A stretch of DNA of 64,000 nucleotides from Actinomadura sp. HBU206391 (GTDB taxonomy: Bacteria > Actinomycetota > Actinomycetes > Streptosporangiales > Streptosporangiaceae): contig NZ_JABVEB010000004.1 of assembly GCF_014323665.1 (NCBI RefSeq), positions 62,001 through 126,000 of the forward strand. The letters run 5' to 3'. The position numbers and the translations under genes are program-made. The notes beneath the pieces are model-generated. The model was not told the origin of the DNA. It saw nothing but the letters and a program-made list of their open reading frames with translations, and made no database searches. Positions 1-8,905 of this stretch are shown in pieces; within the stretch, counting starts at the first letter, position 1; each line of letters starts with the position of its first letter.

Positions 1-303
1 CTCCACCGCGAACGAGATGTCCTCCACACCGGCGTCGGTGAGTGCGCTCTGCACCCGCTTCACCGCGTCCCACTCGTCCTGCATGTCCTCGACCTGGAGG
101 GCACGGCCGGGCGGCGGCAACCGCGGCGGCATCGGCACGCTCCACGAGCCGCGGCCGATCCTCCCCGCCACGTGGCCGCCCGTGGCGGCGAGACTCTCCG
201 CGTTGCCCACCCGCAGGACCCGCAACAGCGGCTCCCAGGTCGCGAAGTCGTGCAGCGAGGGCAACGGCGGCCTCCGATCGTCCCGGTGATCGTAATCAGG
301 CGA
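1..303 (-). pseudogene. SMI1/KNR4-like protein, N-terminal fragment running off the left edge
   Basis: Reading leftwards from a stop at 304-306, this frame encodes a stretch (RRPPLPSLHDFATWEPLLRV, then GHVAGRIG and PPPGRALQVEDMQDEWDAV) that matches almost residue for residue the first part of the gene at 13110-14076. No ATG, GTG or TTG start with a ribosome site lies between the upstream stop and the conserved part, so the copy looks 5'-truncated; its 3' part lies outside the window. The family call (SMI1/KNR4-like, often immunity or housekeeping of unknown role in actinomycetes) is by resemblance of the longer copy. The coding assignment is firm from the paralogy; the function is uncertain. 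Confidence 0.6.
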
Positions 304-440
304 TTATCCCGGAAAGGCCGTGTACCTGGCGCGGCAGGGCGGCCCGAACGCGCGGGACGGTGGCGGCGGATGGATGTGCGGACGATCCACACACTGGTGG
401 GCCACCGCCGGCCGCTGTACACGTGCATGGTCGGAGCTGG

Positions 441-1295
441 CTAATCGGGCAACGTGTCGGCGGGGAACCGCTCATGTCCCAGCACGCCCAGCAGCTCCAG
501 CTTCTCGTGGCCCTCGGTGCGAGGAGGGGCGGTGAGCACGAGCAGCGCCTGGGACTGGTCCTCGGTGAACAGCGCCTGGCAGTCGAGCTCGATCGGGCCG
601 AGCTGGGGATGGATGAGCGTCTTGTGGTCCTCGAAGCGCTTGGCCACCTCGTGCCGCTCCCACAGTTCGGCGAACTCGCCGCTCGCCTTGCGCAGCTCCC
701 GTACGAGCTCGCCCGCCCGCGACCTCGATCCCATCGACCCGTACGCGGCGCGCAGGTTCGCGACCAGGGCCCGGCTCTGCCGGTCGCGGTCGTCCTCCGG
801 GTAGATCGCCCGTTCGGACGGGTTCGTGAACCACCGGTAGATCTCGCTTCGGGCCAGGCCCGTGTAGCCGGACTTGTCACCGAACAGCGCTTCGGCCATC
901 CGGTTCTGTACGAGGATCTCGCCCAGATTGGACAGGATGAGCGCGGGGGTGTCGTCGAGCCGGTCCAGCACCCGTAGCAGCGCGGGGGCGACGTGCGTCG
1001 CCGTGGAAACCGATGCGGGGGCGTTGTGCCCCGCGATTCGGAACAGGTAGTCGCGCTCATCTCCGGTCAGCCGCAGCGCCCGGGCGAGCGACGCGAGCAT
1101 CTGCTCGCTCGGCTGAGGGCCGCGCTGCTGTTCGAGCCGCGTGTAGTAGTCGGTCGACATCACGGCGAGGGCGGCGACCTCCTCGCGTCTGAGGCCAGGG
1201 GCGCGGCGACGCACGCCCGCGGGCAGGCCGACGTCCCCGGGCCGTAGCGCCTCGCGGCGCCGGCGCAGGAAGTCGGCCAGTGCTTTACGGTCCAC
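441..1295 (-). CDS. XRE-family regulator with MmyB-type ligand-binding domain
   Basis: This 284-aa protein has an N-terminal helix-turn-helix (about residues 20-85, including GLRREEVAALA, the typical hinge of this family, and YYTRLEQ) followed by the MmyB-like sensor domain (about 95-275, with LRVLDRLDDTPALILSN, NPSERAIYPED and a C-terminal HPQLGPIELDCQ). The family usually represses a divergent oxidoreductase gene and is relieved by a small ligand, possibly a fatty acid. The GTG at 1293-1295 is chosen because the conserved DRKALADFLRRRREALRP begins there and the frame above it is antisense to the next gene. The divergent SDR gene at 1396 is the likely target; the 100-bp gap between them would hold both promoters. 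Confidence 0.93.
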   Translation of the reverse strand: MDRKALADFLRRRREALRPGDVGLPAGVRRRAPGLRREEVAALAVMSTDYYTRLEQQRGPQPSEQMLASLARALRLTGDERDYLFRIAGHNAPASVSTATHVAPALLRVLDRLDDTPALILSNLGEILVQNRMAEALFGDKSGYTGLARSEIYRWFTNPSERAIYPEDDRDRQSRALVANLRAAYGSMGSRSRAGELVRELRKASGEFAELWERHEVAKRFEDHKTLIHPQLGPIELDCQALFTEDQSQALLVLTAPPRTEGHEKLELLGVLGHERFPADTLPD

Positions 1296-1395
1296 GCTTC
1301 GATTATCGGCGCCCTTCCAGAGGCGAACCAGGGACCGCGGATCCCCCGATGAGCGCTCTCTGCACCCGTCCCCGCCGGACGGGCAGGCTCGAAGC

Positions 1396-2160
1396 ATGAA
1401 CATCTCCGGAAACACGATCTTCATCCCCGGCTCCACGAGCGGCATCGGCCTCGCCCTCGCGCTGGCCCTGCGGGCCAGGGGCAACACCGTCATCATCGGT
1501 GGCCGGCGCACCGAGCTGCTCGAGCGGATCGCCGCGGAGCACCCCGGAATCGACACCGTACGGATCGACACGACCGACGCCGAGAGCATCGGCTCAGCGG
1601 CGAAGGAGGTGCTGGCCAGGCACCCGGACCTCAACGTCCTCGTCACGATGTCCGGCATCATGCGCATCGAGGACTGGCATCAGCCCGAATCCTTCCTCGC
1701 CTCGGCCGAGTCGGTGATCACGACCAACGTCCTGGGCCCGATCCGCCTCATCGCCGCGTTCATCGAGCATCTGCGGGCGCGGCCGGACGCCACGATCGTC
1801 ACCGTCTCGTCGGGCCTGGCGTTCACGCCGCTGAAGATCACGCCGAGCTACAACGCGTCGAAGGCCGCGATCCACATGCTCAGCGAGTCGATCAGGCTGC
1901 AGCTCGCCGACACGAACGTGAAGATCACGGAGCTTGTGCCGCCGTCCGTCCGTACCTCGTTGCTGCCCGGCCATGAGGACAACGAGCACGCCGTGCCGCT
2001 CGACGAGTTCGTGGCGGAGGCCGTCGCCCTGCTCGAGTCGCAGCCCGACGCAAAGGAGATCCAGGTCGAGCGGGTGAAGTTCCTGCGCTACGGCGAGGCA
2101 CGCGGCGACTACGACCAGGTCGTCGAGACCGTCAACGCGTCCGATCCCCACGGGAAATAG
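1396..2160 (+). CDS. SDR-family NAD(P)-dependent oxidoreductase (DltE-like)
   Basis: This 254-aa classical short-chain dehydrogenase has the cofactor-binding GSTSGIGLA at residues 12-20, the NNAG position changed to TMSG, VSSG near residue 137 and the catalytic pair Y152/K156 (YNASK). The fold and length fit the DltE/YciK-like SDR group that is nearly always paired with an MmyB-type regulator. The substrate cannot be read from the sequence; a carbonyl or alcohol detoxification role is an inference from the family. It is transcribed away from the regulator at 441-1295. The ATG at 1396 follows a weak GAAGC ribosome site. Confidence 0.95.
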   Translation: MNISGNTIFIPGSTSGIGLALALALRARGNTVIIGGRRTELLERIAAEHPGIDTVRIDTTDAESIGSAAKEVLARHPDLNVLVTMSGIMRIEDWHQPESFLASAESVITTNVLGPIRLIAAFIEHLRARPDATIVTVSSGLAFTPLKITPSYNASKAAIHMLSESIRLQLADTNVKITELVPPSVRTSLLPGHEDNEHAVPLDEFVAEAVALLESQPDAKEIQVERVKFLRYGEARGDYDQVVETVNASDPHGK

Positions 2161-2242
2161 CGTCGCCGGCTGCGCGGGTTCTCGGCAGGGTCCCGGCATG
2201 GTCGCGTAGCGTCCGCTTCCGCCACTTGGGGGTGATGCCCGC

Positions 2243-2266
2243 TGACCCGGCACCATGGCCGGGTCA
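2243..2266 (-). terminator. Hairpin at the 3' end of the repeat membrane-protein gene
   Basis: Perfect 9-bp stem TGACCCGGC / GCCGGGTCA with a six-base loop, overlapping the stop codon of the gene at 2264-2668. There is no U-run, as is common in high-GC actinomycetes. An inverted copy of this hairpin plus adjoining sequence is found at 44372-44419. Confidence 0.55.
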
Positions 2267-2668
2267 GCCGGTCCGGCGGGAGCGGGCCAGAGCCAGCCCA
2301 CCCAGAACCATGCCGATCAGTCCCGCCACCAGGGCCACGATGGCCCCGCCTCGCCCGTTGCCGGTGCCGACGCCACCAGTCGAGTTGGCCAGAGCCACCC
2401 CACCGAGAACCATGCCGATCAGCGCCACCACCAGGGCCACGACAGCCCCACGGCCGGCGGAGCGGGCCAGAGCCAGCCCACCGACGACCATGCCGATCAG
2501 CGCCACCACCAGGGCCACGCTGGCCCCGCCTCGCCCGGAGCCGGTATCAGCGGCGGCGACGGAGACCTGCGCGGCTGCCGGTGCGGCAAGCCCGAACACC
2601 CCGAGCAGGGCGGCTCCGGCCACGGCAAGCACGAGTCGGACCGACGTCAGGGCTCCTGATGAGTTCAT
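2264..2668 (-). CDS. DUF6223-like small membrane protein with three internal repeats
   Basis: The 134-aa product has a signal-anchor-like N-terminus (LVLAVAGAALLGVFGLAAPAAAQ) followed by three near-identical hydrophobic units of the form VALVVALIGMVVGGLALARS, at about residues 50-70, 77-97 and 109-129, separated by Gly/Arg-rich hinges (GRGG, NGRGG). The repeats are also close to identical at DNA level (about 2293-2345, 2396-2450 and 2470-2525), pointing to recent internal amplification. It resembles the actinobacterial DUF6223 family, which has no known role. Each unit would form one transmembrane helix. The start ATG at 2666-2668 follows AAGAAGAGAG. Confidence 0.75.
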   Translation of the reverse strand: MNSSGALTSVRLVLAVAGAALLGVFGLAAPAAAQVSVAAADTGSGRGGASVALVVALIGMVVGGLALARSAGRGAVVALVVALIGMVLGGVALANSTGGVGTGNGRGGAIVALVAGLIGMVLGGLALARSRRTG

Positions 2669-3530
2669 GTCTCTCTCTTCTTGTGCGTTTCGTTGCCGGG
2701 GTTTGGATGTCGCCTGATCATGTCGCCCGGCGCACCGCCGGTCGTCCTGCAGACGGATGCAATTCGCGCTGCCGCAGGTGGCGCATCCGGTTTGCTGCAG
2801 ACGCCGCAGGCGGCGCGAAAGTACTGCGTGCGCGGCAGGTGGCCGCTCGTCCGCGAGGGGGAGTCGTCAGCGTCAATGTGGACTCCCAGGACCGCGGCGA
2901 ATACAGCGGCCGGTAGCTCGATGGCCAATTGGGGAGATCAACGCCTGCGGCCACGTCCCCGTCCCCATATTCGCAACGCCGAAAATCAAGATGCGAACGC
3001 TGGCTGATGCACGTAGATTCGCATCAACACCCTCCCGGTGCGAAGGCCACGGGTTACTTCCCTCTCAAGGAAATCCGACCCCGAGGCCGCTCATGTTCTC
3101 GGGTAGGCCACAACTCCCGGTGCGAAGGCAACGGATACTTCTGGGATCGCCAGGCGCTTGAAGTCCGCGCGGCAACCCGACCCCGACCACCGCCGTCCCG
3201 CAGACCAGATGTCGACGGAAACGAGCCGACTGACACGTGCCGTCATCAACAAGATTCGCTTCGAGTAGCGGATCCGTCGCGAGCGGGGCCACAATCTGGC
3301 CCAGCCGGCCGTACTGAGCCCGGCGTCGTCGGATCGGCGAGGGGAACACATCGCCGGGCGGTACGGGCCACCTACCGCGACCAGCACCTCGATGGCGGCC
3401 ACTCGCGCCGGTGACCTACCCACGGCGGCTGCCCGACCCGACATGGAACCGAATTCCATCACGGAAGGTCTGTTCCCTGAAAAGATCTTTCGGTCGTACA
3501 TGGGTGTTCTTCTGAAGTGGAGCGGCCTGG
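2669..3530. other. Long intergenic stretch holding short repeats and a decayed gene tail
   Basis: No convincing intact gene was seen in these 860 bases. A ~28-bp imperfect direct repeat (CTCCCGGTGCGAAGGC-type) occurs at about 3032-3060 and 3115-3143. From 3188 onwards the sequence is a diverged copy of the 3' end of the gene at 9664-9969. The sequence just before the kinase start at 3531 may hold its promoter, but no clear -35/-10 pair stands out. Confidence 0.5.
3188..3285 (+). pseudogene. Decayed copy of the 3' end of the gene at 9664-9969
   Basis: About 95 bp (GCAGACCAGATGTCGACGG onward, through CTTCGAGTAG and beyond the stop) match positions 9892-9985 at roughly 90 percent identity, including the stop codon and about 20 bp downstream. 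The rest of the gene is missing, so this is a duplicated 3' remnant. Confidence 0.75.
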
Positions 3531-5213
3531 ATGGAGCCACTGCGGCACGATGATCCGCGCCAGGTCGGGCCGTACCGGCTGGAAGGGCGGCTGGGCGGCG
3601 GCGGGATGGGGCAGGTATACCTTGGCCGCTCCCCCGGCGTGCGCCGGGTCGCGGTCAAGATAGTGCGCCCCGACCTGGCCGACGACGCGGGGTTCCGCCG
3701 CCGGTTCGCCAGTGAGATCACCGCCGCGCGCAGGGTGGGTGGGTTCTATACCGCGCAGGTGGTCGACGCCGACCCCGACGCCGGCCCGCCGTGGCTGGTC
3801 ACCGCTTATGTTCCCGGCCCTTCCCTGCACCAGGCAGTGGAGGCGCACGGCCCACTGCCCGCCGCGGCGGTCGGTGTACTCGGGGCGGGCCTGGCCGAAG
3901 GACTCGCCGCCATCCATGCCTGCGACCTTGTGCACCGCGATCTCAAGCCCTCCAACGTGATCCTCGCCGAGGACGGTCCCCGGGTCATCGACTTCGGCAT
4001 CGCCCGCGCGCTGGACGCCACCTCGCACACGCTGTCCCGAGCCGTGATCGGAACCCCGGCGTTCATGTCTCCCGAGCAGGCGCGCGGCCGCCCGGTCGGC
4101 CCGGCCAGCGACGTGTTCTCCCTGGGCTCGGTGCTGGTGTTCGCCGGCACCGGGCGCGGCGCTTTCGGCACCGGTCACCCCGACGCGGTCATCTACCGCG
4201 TCGTCCACGATGAGCCCGACCTGAGCGGCCTGACCGGCCACCTCACCGGCCTGGTCGCCGCTTGCCTGGAAAAGAACCCCGATGACCGCCCTACCGTCAC
4301 CGACCTCCTCGACGTGCTCGCCGCTCCCACCGGAGACTCCACGGGATGGCTCCCGCCGAACATCACCTCGATGATCACCGAACGTCACGCGGCCACGCGG
4401 GCGCCGACCGGCGGACCATCGTTCGAGGTCTCCATCGACGAAGTCGACGCAGAAGTCCCCGCCCCGGCTTCGGAGACACCGCGGGATACCACCGTGGCCG
4501 ATGGGGAGCAGAACTGGCCGCAGGGTGTCGGGACCGTTCAGGCACGTGCGGGGGAAACCGTCGCCGGGTACACACCCGTGGCCGTGCCGTGGCTGCCGGG
4601 TGAGACGGCCGGTGCGCGGAAGGCGACCGTCGTCCGCTGGCACAAGCAGGTGGGAGACACGGTCACCGTGGGCGAGCCGCTGCTCGAGGTCTCCTCGGTA
4701 CGGGGCGGCATCGTCATCACCTCGCCGACCAGTGGCATCCTGTACATGGCCTACCGTCGCGTGGGCGAGTCCACCCGCACCGGTTCCGTCATCGCAGGTG
4801 TCGGCACGCCTGAGGCGACCGTTCCGTCGGCCCCGCTTCCTCGTCCAGCACGGATCATCATCCTCTCCCTCCTTTCCCTCCTTATCGTGTCCCTCGTCAT
4901 GGGGGTGGTGAGCGTGGCCAGTCCCCTCTTCACGGACGACATACACAAAGCGCAGGTCGGCGACTGTGTCGCCCAGGAGTATCCCGTGCGCGACAACAAG
5001 CTCGACGTTCAGAATGTGAAATGGTTCAAGATGCCGTGCGCGCTCATGAAAGTGCGCTCGTCCTTCGGCGCTGAGAACGACCCCGACGGTTACTACAAGG
5101 TGCTCTACCGCGACCCCTCCGGCGAGTGCTCCCGATACGTCAAGAACTGGTCCGACACTGACCACAGGCAGACGAACTGGGGCGAGATGTCCTTGTGCAT
5201 GAGGAAACTCTGA
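3531..5213 (+). CDS. Membrane Ser/Thr protein kinase with an internal lipoyl-like domain
   Basis: The 560-aa protein starts with a Hanks-type kinase domain (about 14-265): glycine loop GRLGGGGMGQVYLG, VAVKIV lysine, HRDLKPSN at 135-142, DFG at 154-156 and GTPAFMSPEQ. After an acidic linker, residues about 348-425 look like a biotinyl/lipoyl-attachment fold (KQVGDTVTVGEPLLEVSS, then SPTSGILYMAYRRVGESTRTG), but the usual DK at the hairpin tip is replaced by SVRGG, so the domain cannot be lipoylated in the normal way. One transmembrane helix (about 440-463, IIILSLLSLLIVSLVMGVV) is followed by an extracellular tail with four Cys and a VGDCV...W...C pattern resembling the LppU-type domain. It stands alone on its strand. 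The kinase call is secure; the lipoyl-like call is by pattern. Confidence 0.93.
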   Translation: MEPLRHDDPRQVGPYRLEGRLGGGGMGQVYLGRSPGVRRVAVKIVRPDLADDAGFRRRFASEITAARRVGGFYTAQVVDADPDAGPPWLVTAYVPGPSLHQAVEAHGPLPAAAVGVLGAGLAEGLAAIHACDLVHRDLKPSNVILAEDGPRVIDFGIARALDATSHTLSRAVIGTPAFMSPEQARGRPVGPASDVFSLGSVLVFAGTGRGAFGTGHPDAVIYRVVHDEPDLSGLTGHLTGLVAACLEKNPDDRPTVTDLLDVLAAPTGDSTGWLPPNITSMITERHAATRAPTGGPSFEVSIDEVDAEVPAPASETPRDTTVADGEQNWPQGVGTVQARAGETVAGYTPVAVPWLPGETAGARKATVVRWHKQVGDTVTVGEPLLEVSSVRGGIVITSPTSGILYMAYRRVGESTRTGSVIAGVGTPEATVPSAPLPRPARIIILSLLSLLIVSLVMGVVSVASPLFTDDIHKAQVGDCVAQEYPVRDNKLDVQNVKWFKMPCALMKVRSSFGAENDPDGYYKVLYRDPSGECSRYVKNWSDTDHRQTNWGEMSLCMRKL

Positions 5214-5832
5214 AGAAGAGGGACCTCGAACGGCATCATCACCGACCACCCGAACCGCATCCGGCAGATCATGACCGACCGCGGCGGCCTGCTTCTTCTG
5301 GAGCGCGCTATGGGAGTCCCGCCGGCAGATGGCACGTGTGCTGGAACTCCTCCACACACCGCAGTGACCATCACCGGCCATCGCGGCCACGCTGCTCGCC
5401 CGGTGGGCGATCGGCGACTCCCGGCACGTCGGGCTCAGCCAGCCGCATCGTCGCCGTCAGCTGGAAGCCAAATTCCACGGACCTGCGGTTCCTGGCCGAG
5501 CTCATGGAGAAGGAACAGCGATCAGCGCTTTTGGGAGTGAGGCCATCGGGCAGCCCAGTCGCTATCCAAGCGACACAATTCTTTGTTCGCACGTGCACTC
5601 AGCACGGCACATCGTGATGAAGCATAGGTTAACGGCAAGTGACGTGACACTGCCATGATCCGTCCGAATGCGGCCAGTGTTACAGCTTGCTTGATTTGCA
5701 CATTAAGGACACCCTTGGCAATTAACTCCCGAACGGGCTGATTGCGGCACCGCAGGCGCTCATTATTAAGCGCTTCACGCGGCCAGCGCATCGGATGGCG
5801 AAAGCTCGTCCCTCTAGAGAAGGAGTCCCTTC
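5214..5832. other. Intergenic region with decayed coding sequence
   Basis: About 5226-5540 keeps short coding-like stretches in different frames (DHPNRIRQIMTDRGGLLLLERA, then DLRFLAELMEKEQRSALLGV), suggesting an old gene broken by several frameshifts; I cannot name its family. The last 200 bases are less GC-rich and probably hold the promoter of the secreted-protein gene at 5833. Confidence 0.4.
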
Positions 5833-6261
5833 ATGAATCGACGCAAGCGGATGACAGGTTCGCTGATCACCTCTGCGCTCGCTGCGGCAGGCCTCGTGAC
5901 GGCGGCCGCTACGCCCGCGTTCGCGGCAAGCCACCTGACGATCGGCGTCAACGGCTCCACCGGGGCATACCTCGGCTATGGCAACTGGAACTCGGCTGGC
6001 GGCGCGTTTGGAAATGGCACGATAGCGGTCTGCGACCATTTCGAGGACGGCGATAACGGGATAATCGCAGGACTTTACCGGAATAATGGCGCCACGTTGG
6101 TCAACCTTGTCAGCGTCAGAGGTGAGAACCGCTGCAATACCAACAGCGTCAAGGCCGATGGTGGCCCCCGGCATGGCGAATTGATCACGTTCAAGGTTTG
6201 CTCGATAACTCCTGATGGAGTGTGGAAGAACTGCAGGTCAGAGAACGGATACAATACGTGA
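5833..6261 (+). CDS. Small secreted protein of unknown function
   Basis: This 142-aa product begins with a clear Sec signal peptide: positive MNRRKRM, hydrophobic core ITSALAAAGLVTAAA, and a likely cleavage site after AFA near residue 32. The mature part is about 110 residues, rich in Gly and Asn, with four Cys (in AVCDH, NRCNT, KVCSI and NCRSE) that could form two disulfides. An excellent AGAAGGAG ribosome site sits a few bases before the ATG. No family was recognised. Its layout (signal, short mature domain, four Cys) parallels the proteins at 37188 and 51244, though the sequences differ. Confidence 0.82.
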   Translation: MNRRKRMTGSLITSALAAAGLVTAAATPAFAASHLTIGVNGSTGAYLGYGNWNSAGGAFGNGTIAVCDHFEDGDNGIIAGLYRNNGATLVNLVSVRGENRCNTNSVKADGGPRHGELITFKVCSITPDGVWKNCRSENGYNT

Positions 6262-6686
6262 ACTTCCTGCGGGCGGCGGAATGGGCGGTCGCGCCAAGTA
6301 ATGGAACCGCCAGGCGAACTTTCTGGGACCGCCGTAGTACTCGCCGAAAATCGGGCGGATATGACTGACCAGCGGTGATTCGGTGGTCCGGGCCGCAGGA
6401 CCGCCCAGAACGCCAAACCGTGCGCGAGCTCGGCGAGGGCGGCAGGGCTCTTGTGGCCCCGCACGTCATGCGGTCAGCAATCCACTGCAAGCTTCACGAG
6501 CACCCAGGGCCTGGAGCCTGGTACTCGCCGCGCTGGAGCAAGGGGCGATCTCGGACCGGTCCACCCGGCCGAAACCATGTGACCGACGGCCGTTAAGCGC
6601 TGCCTTCGAGAAGCGTCGCAGGTTGCGATAGCTGACAGGCGCCCCCTTCTGGGCCTGCCGCCGGACCAGCGGCACGAGGGATACGC

Positions 6687-6852
6687 CGATGAGCCGGGTG
6701 ACGCCCTCTCCCGGTATCCAGCGTGCGTGCCACGTCTGCACGAGTTTGCGCGGCGGGTCCACCTCGATGATCTCCCCGTCGACGGCCACGTCCGGGGAGC
6801 CCATCGCCTTCATCTCCTCGGACGCGAACGCCCGGTGGGCGTCACATATCAA
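6687..6852 (-). pseudogene. SRPBCC/AHSA1-type protein fragment
   Basis: The frame reads GSPDVAVDGEIIEVDPPRKL followed by VQTWHARWIPGEGVTRLI, the middle part of an activator-of-Hsp90-like (START/SRPBCC) domain; the characteristic DGEIIEVDPPRKLVQTW strand pair is unmistakable. Nothing of the N- or C-terminal parts remains. Immediately after it the frame continues into unrelated sequence (GAPVSYRNLRRF), which may be a scrap of an IS21-type transposase. The rest of 6262-7002 holds no convincing gene. Confidence 0.65.
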
Positions 6853-7002
6853 CCACGGGCGGCTCGAGAAGGCACTGGCGATGCGAAACCGACCGCGAAC
6901 TGTGATCTACATCACTCCACTTATTTTGGCTGCGGCGACGGATATCTCTCCGGCGGCCGGTCTTGATACGGACCGAACCCGACCACCACTCCGGAGTGTT
7001 CA

Positions 7003-7743
7003 ATGTCCGATCCCTTCCAGACCGCCGTCGTCACCGGTGCCGGCCGCGGTTTCGGGCGCGCGATCGCCGCCGCGCTCGTCACCACGGGTACCGGCGTCGT
7101 CGGCATCGCCCGCGACGAGCAGAACCTGCTCGCCGTACGCGACGAACTCGGCGCGGGCTTCACACCCGTCGCCGCCGATGCCACGGGCGAAGCGCTCGCG
7201 CACGACGTGATCCGCGAACACCGTCCGAGCCTGCTCGTCCTCAACGCCGGGGCCACGCCGCACATGGCGCCCGTACACGAGCAGACCTGGGAGACCTTCA
7301 GCCGCAACTGGCACGCCGACACCCGGCACGTCTTCGCCTGGACCCGGGCGGCGCTGCGGGAACCGCTGGCGCCGGGCAGCGTGGTCGTCGCGATGTCCAG
7401 CGGAGCCGTCCTGGGCGGATCCCCGCTCAGCGGCGGATACGCCAGCGCCAAGGCCGCCATTCGGTACATACGTGGGTACGCGGCCGACGAATCGAAGCGG
7501 GCCGGGCTGGGCATCCGGTTCGTCACGCTGCTTCCGCAACTGACCCCGGCCGGCGGCGTCGGCTCGGTCGGGGTCGCGGGCTACGCCGCGCGCCAGGGCG
7601 TCGATCGGGACACCTTCGTCGAAGGCATGCAGCCGATCCTCACCCCGGAGCAGGTCGCCAAGGCGGTCATGGAAGTCGCCGCCGACCCCGGCAGCGCTCC
7701 AAAGTACCAGGTCAGCGCCGCCGGGCTGAATGCGATCAGCTGA
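7003..7743 (+). CDS. SDR-family oxidoreductase
   Basis: A 246-aa short-chain dehydrogenase. The cofactor loop is [10 protein letters not shown] at residues 10-19, NAG appears in LVLNAGATP, the serine is in AMSSGA and the catalytic pair is Y146/K150 (YASAK). The C-terminal half contains an [16 protein letters not shown] helix. It is followed after 46 bp by an ECF sigma factor on the same strand, so the two may be co-transcribed. The substrate is not predictable. Confidence 0.95.
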   Translation: MSDPFQTAVVTGAGRGFGRAIAAALVTTGTGVVGIARDEQNLLAVRDELGAGFTPVAADATGEALAHDVIREHRPSLLVLNAGATPHMAPVHEQTWETFSRNWHADTRHVFAWTRAALREPLAPGSVVVAMSSGAVLGGSPLSGGYASAKAAIRYIRGYAADESKRAGLGIRFVTLLPQLTPAGGVGSVGVAGYAARQGVDRDTFVEGMQPILTPEQVAKAVMEVAADPGSAPKYQVSAAGLNAIS

Positions 7744-7789
7744 GCCGCCGCCTACAGTGAACCTCACCGCATCCCCGGGAGAAGCCGCG

Positions 7790-8821
7790 ATGCCGTCGGA
7801 CGCCGAGTTCGCCGCACTGGCCGAGCCGTTCCGGCCGGAACTGCTCGCGCACTGCTACCGGATGCTCGGCTCGATCCATGACGCCGAGGACCTGGTACAG
7901 GAGACCTACCTGCGAGCCTGGCGCGCGTTCGGCCGCTTCGAAGGCCGCTCCTCGGTGCGGCGGTGGCTGTACAAAATCGCCACCATGGCCTGCCTGACGG
8001 CGCTGGAGACCCGCTCCCGGCGGCCGCTTCCGTCGGGTGTGGGTGCGCCTTCGGACGATCACCGGGTGGCCATGGCTCCCCGCGAGCCGTCGGTGGCGTG
8101 GCTCCAACCGGCGCCTGACGCGCTGTTCGGCTCCGACGATCCGGCGGCGATCGTCGCCGGGCGGACTGGAGTGCGGCTCGCCTTCATCGCCGCACTCCAG
8201 TTCCTGCCCGCCCGGCAGCGGGCCGTACTGACGTTGCGCGACGTACTGGCGTTCCGGACGGCCGAGGTCGCCGAGATGCTGGACACGACGACCGCCGCCG
8301 TCGACAGCGCGCTTCGTCGCGCCCGGGCCCATCTGGCCGAGGCCGGACCGGTCGAGGACGACCTGGCCGAGCCGGACGAGGAAACCGAGCGAATCCTCCT
8401 CGACGCCTACGTCGACGCGTTCACCCGGGCCGACCCCGATGCGCTGGTGAAGCTGCTGCGGGCGGACGTCGAGCTGGAGATGCCGCCGATCCCGACCTGG
8501 TTCACCGGCCGGCCGGCCGTCGTCGGGTTCCTGGCCGGCCGGGTACTGCGCCGGGACTTCTGGCGGATGGTGCCCACCCGCGCCAACGGCCAGGCCGCCC
8601 TCCTCGCATACGAGCGCGCGGGCGATGGCCGGTACGAGGCGCACGGCGTCCAGGTCCTGACCCTGCAAGGGCCCCGGATCAGCCGCATCACGGCGTTCAA
8701 CGACCCGAGTCTGGTGCCGCCCTTCGTTCTCGCGCCCGCGCTGCGCCCTGAACCGGCGGCCACCGCGCCCCGGTCGGCCCACGATGGCCACGGCATCAGC
8801 CCGTTCATGTCATCGCACTGA
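7790..8821 (+). CDS. ECF-type RNA polymerase sigma factor with NTF2-like C-terminal domain
   Basis: The 343-aa protein has sigma region 2 (about 10-80: [20 protein letters not shown], then [11 protein letters not shown]), region 4 (about 135-190: [18 protein letters not shown] and [17 protein letters not shown]) and a SnoaL/NTF2-like tail (about 205-325, [20 protein letters not shown]). This layout is that of the SigG/SigJ-like ECF groups, where the tail often takes the place of an anti-sigma factor. The ATG at 7790 is preferred over the upstream in-frame GTG because GGGAGAAG precedes it. The SDR upstream is a possible member of its regulon. Confidence 0.93.
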   Translation: MPSDAEFAALAEPFRPELLAHCYRMLGSIHDAEDLVQETYLRAWRAFGRFEGRSSVRRWLYKIATMACLTALETRSRRPLPSGVGAPSDDHRVAMAPREPSVAWLQPAPDALFGSDDPAAIVAGRTGVRLAFIAALQFLPARQRAVLTLRDVLAFRTAEVAEMLDTTTAAVDSALRRARAHLAEAGPVEDDLAEPDEETERILLDAYVDAFTRADPDALVKLLRADVELEMPPIPTWFTGRPAVVGFLAGRVLRRDFWRMVPTRANGQAALLAYERAGDGRYEAHGVQVLTLQGPRISRITAFNDPSLVPPFVLAPALRPEPAATAPRSAHDGHGISPFMSSH

Positions 8822-8905
8822 GCCTTTTCGCCGAGGGCGGTCCAGGGGTGGGCGGTCAACTGCACCGGCGTCGTCTCAAACGGAGTGTTATTAAGCTCCA
8901 GCCCC

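Noticed and set aside
2290-2530. Three regularly spaced ~50-bp repeats that could suggest a CRISPR array
   Set aside because: They are in phase with a reading frame, code for membrane helices and lack uniform spacers; no cas gene is near.
2929-3414. 161-codon plus-strand frame before the kinase
   Set aside because: Arg-rich, no ribosome site, and its second half is a copy of another gene's tail in the wrong frame.
3459-5390. Long open frame on the minus strand (643 codons)
   Set aside because: It is antisense to the kinase gene; high GC opens the opposite frame. The kinase motifs are complete on the plus strand, and this frame shows no domain.
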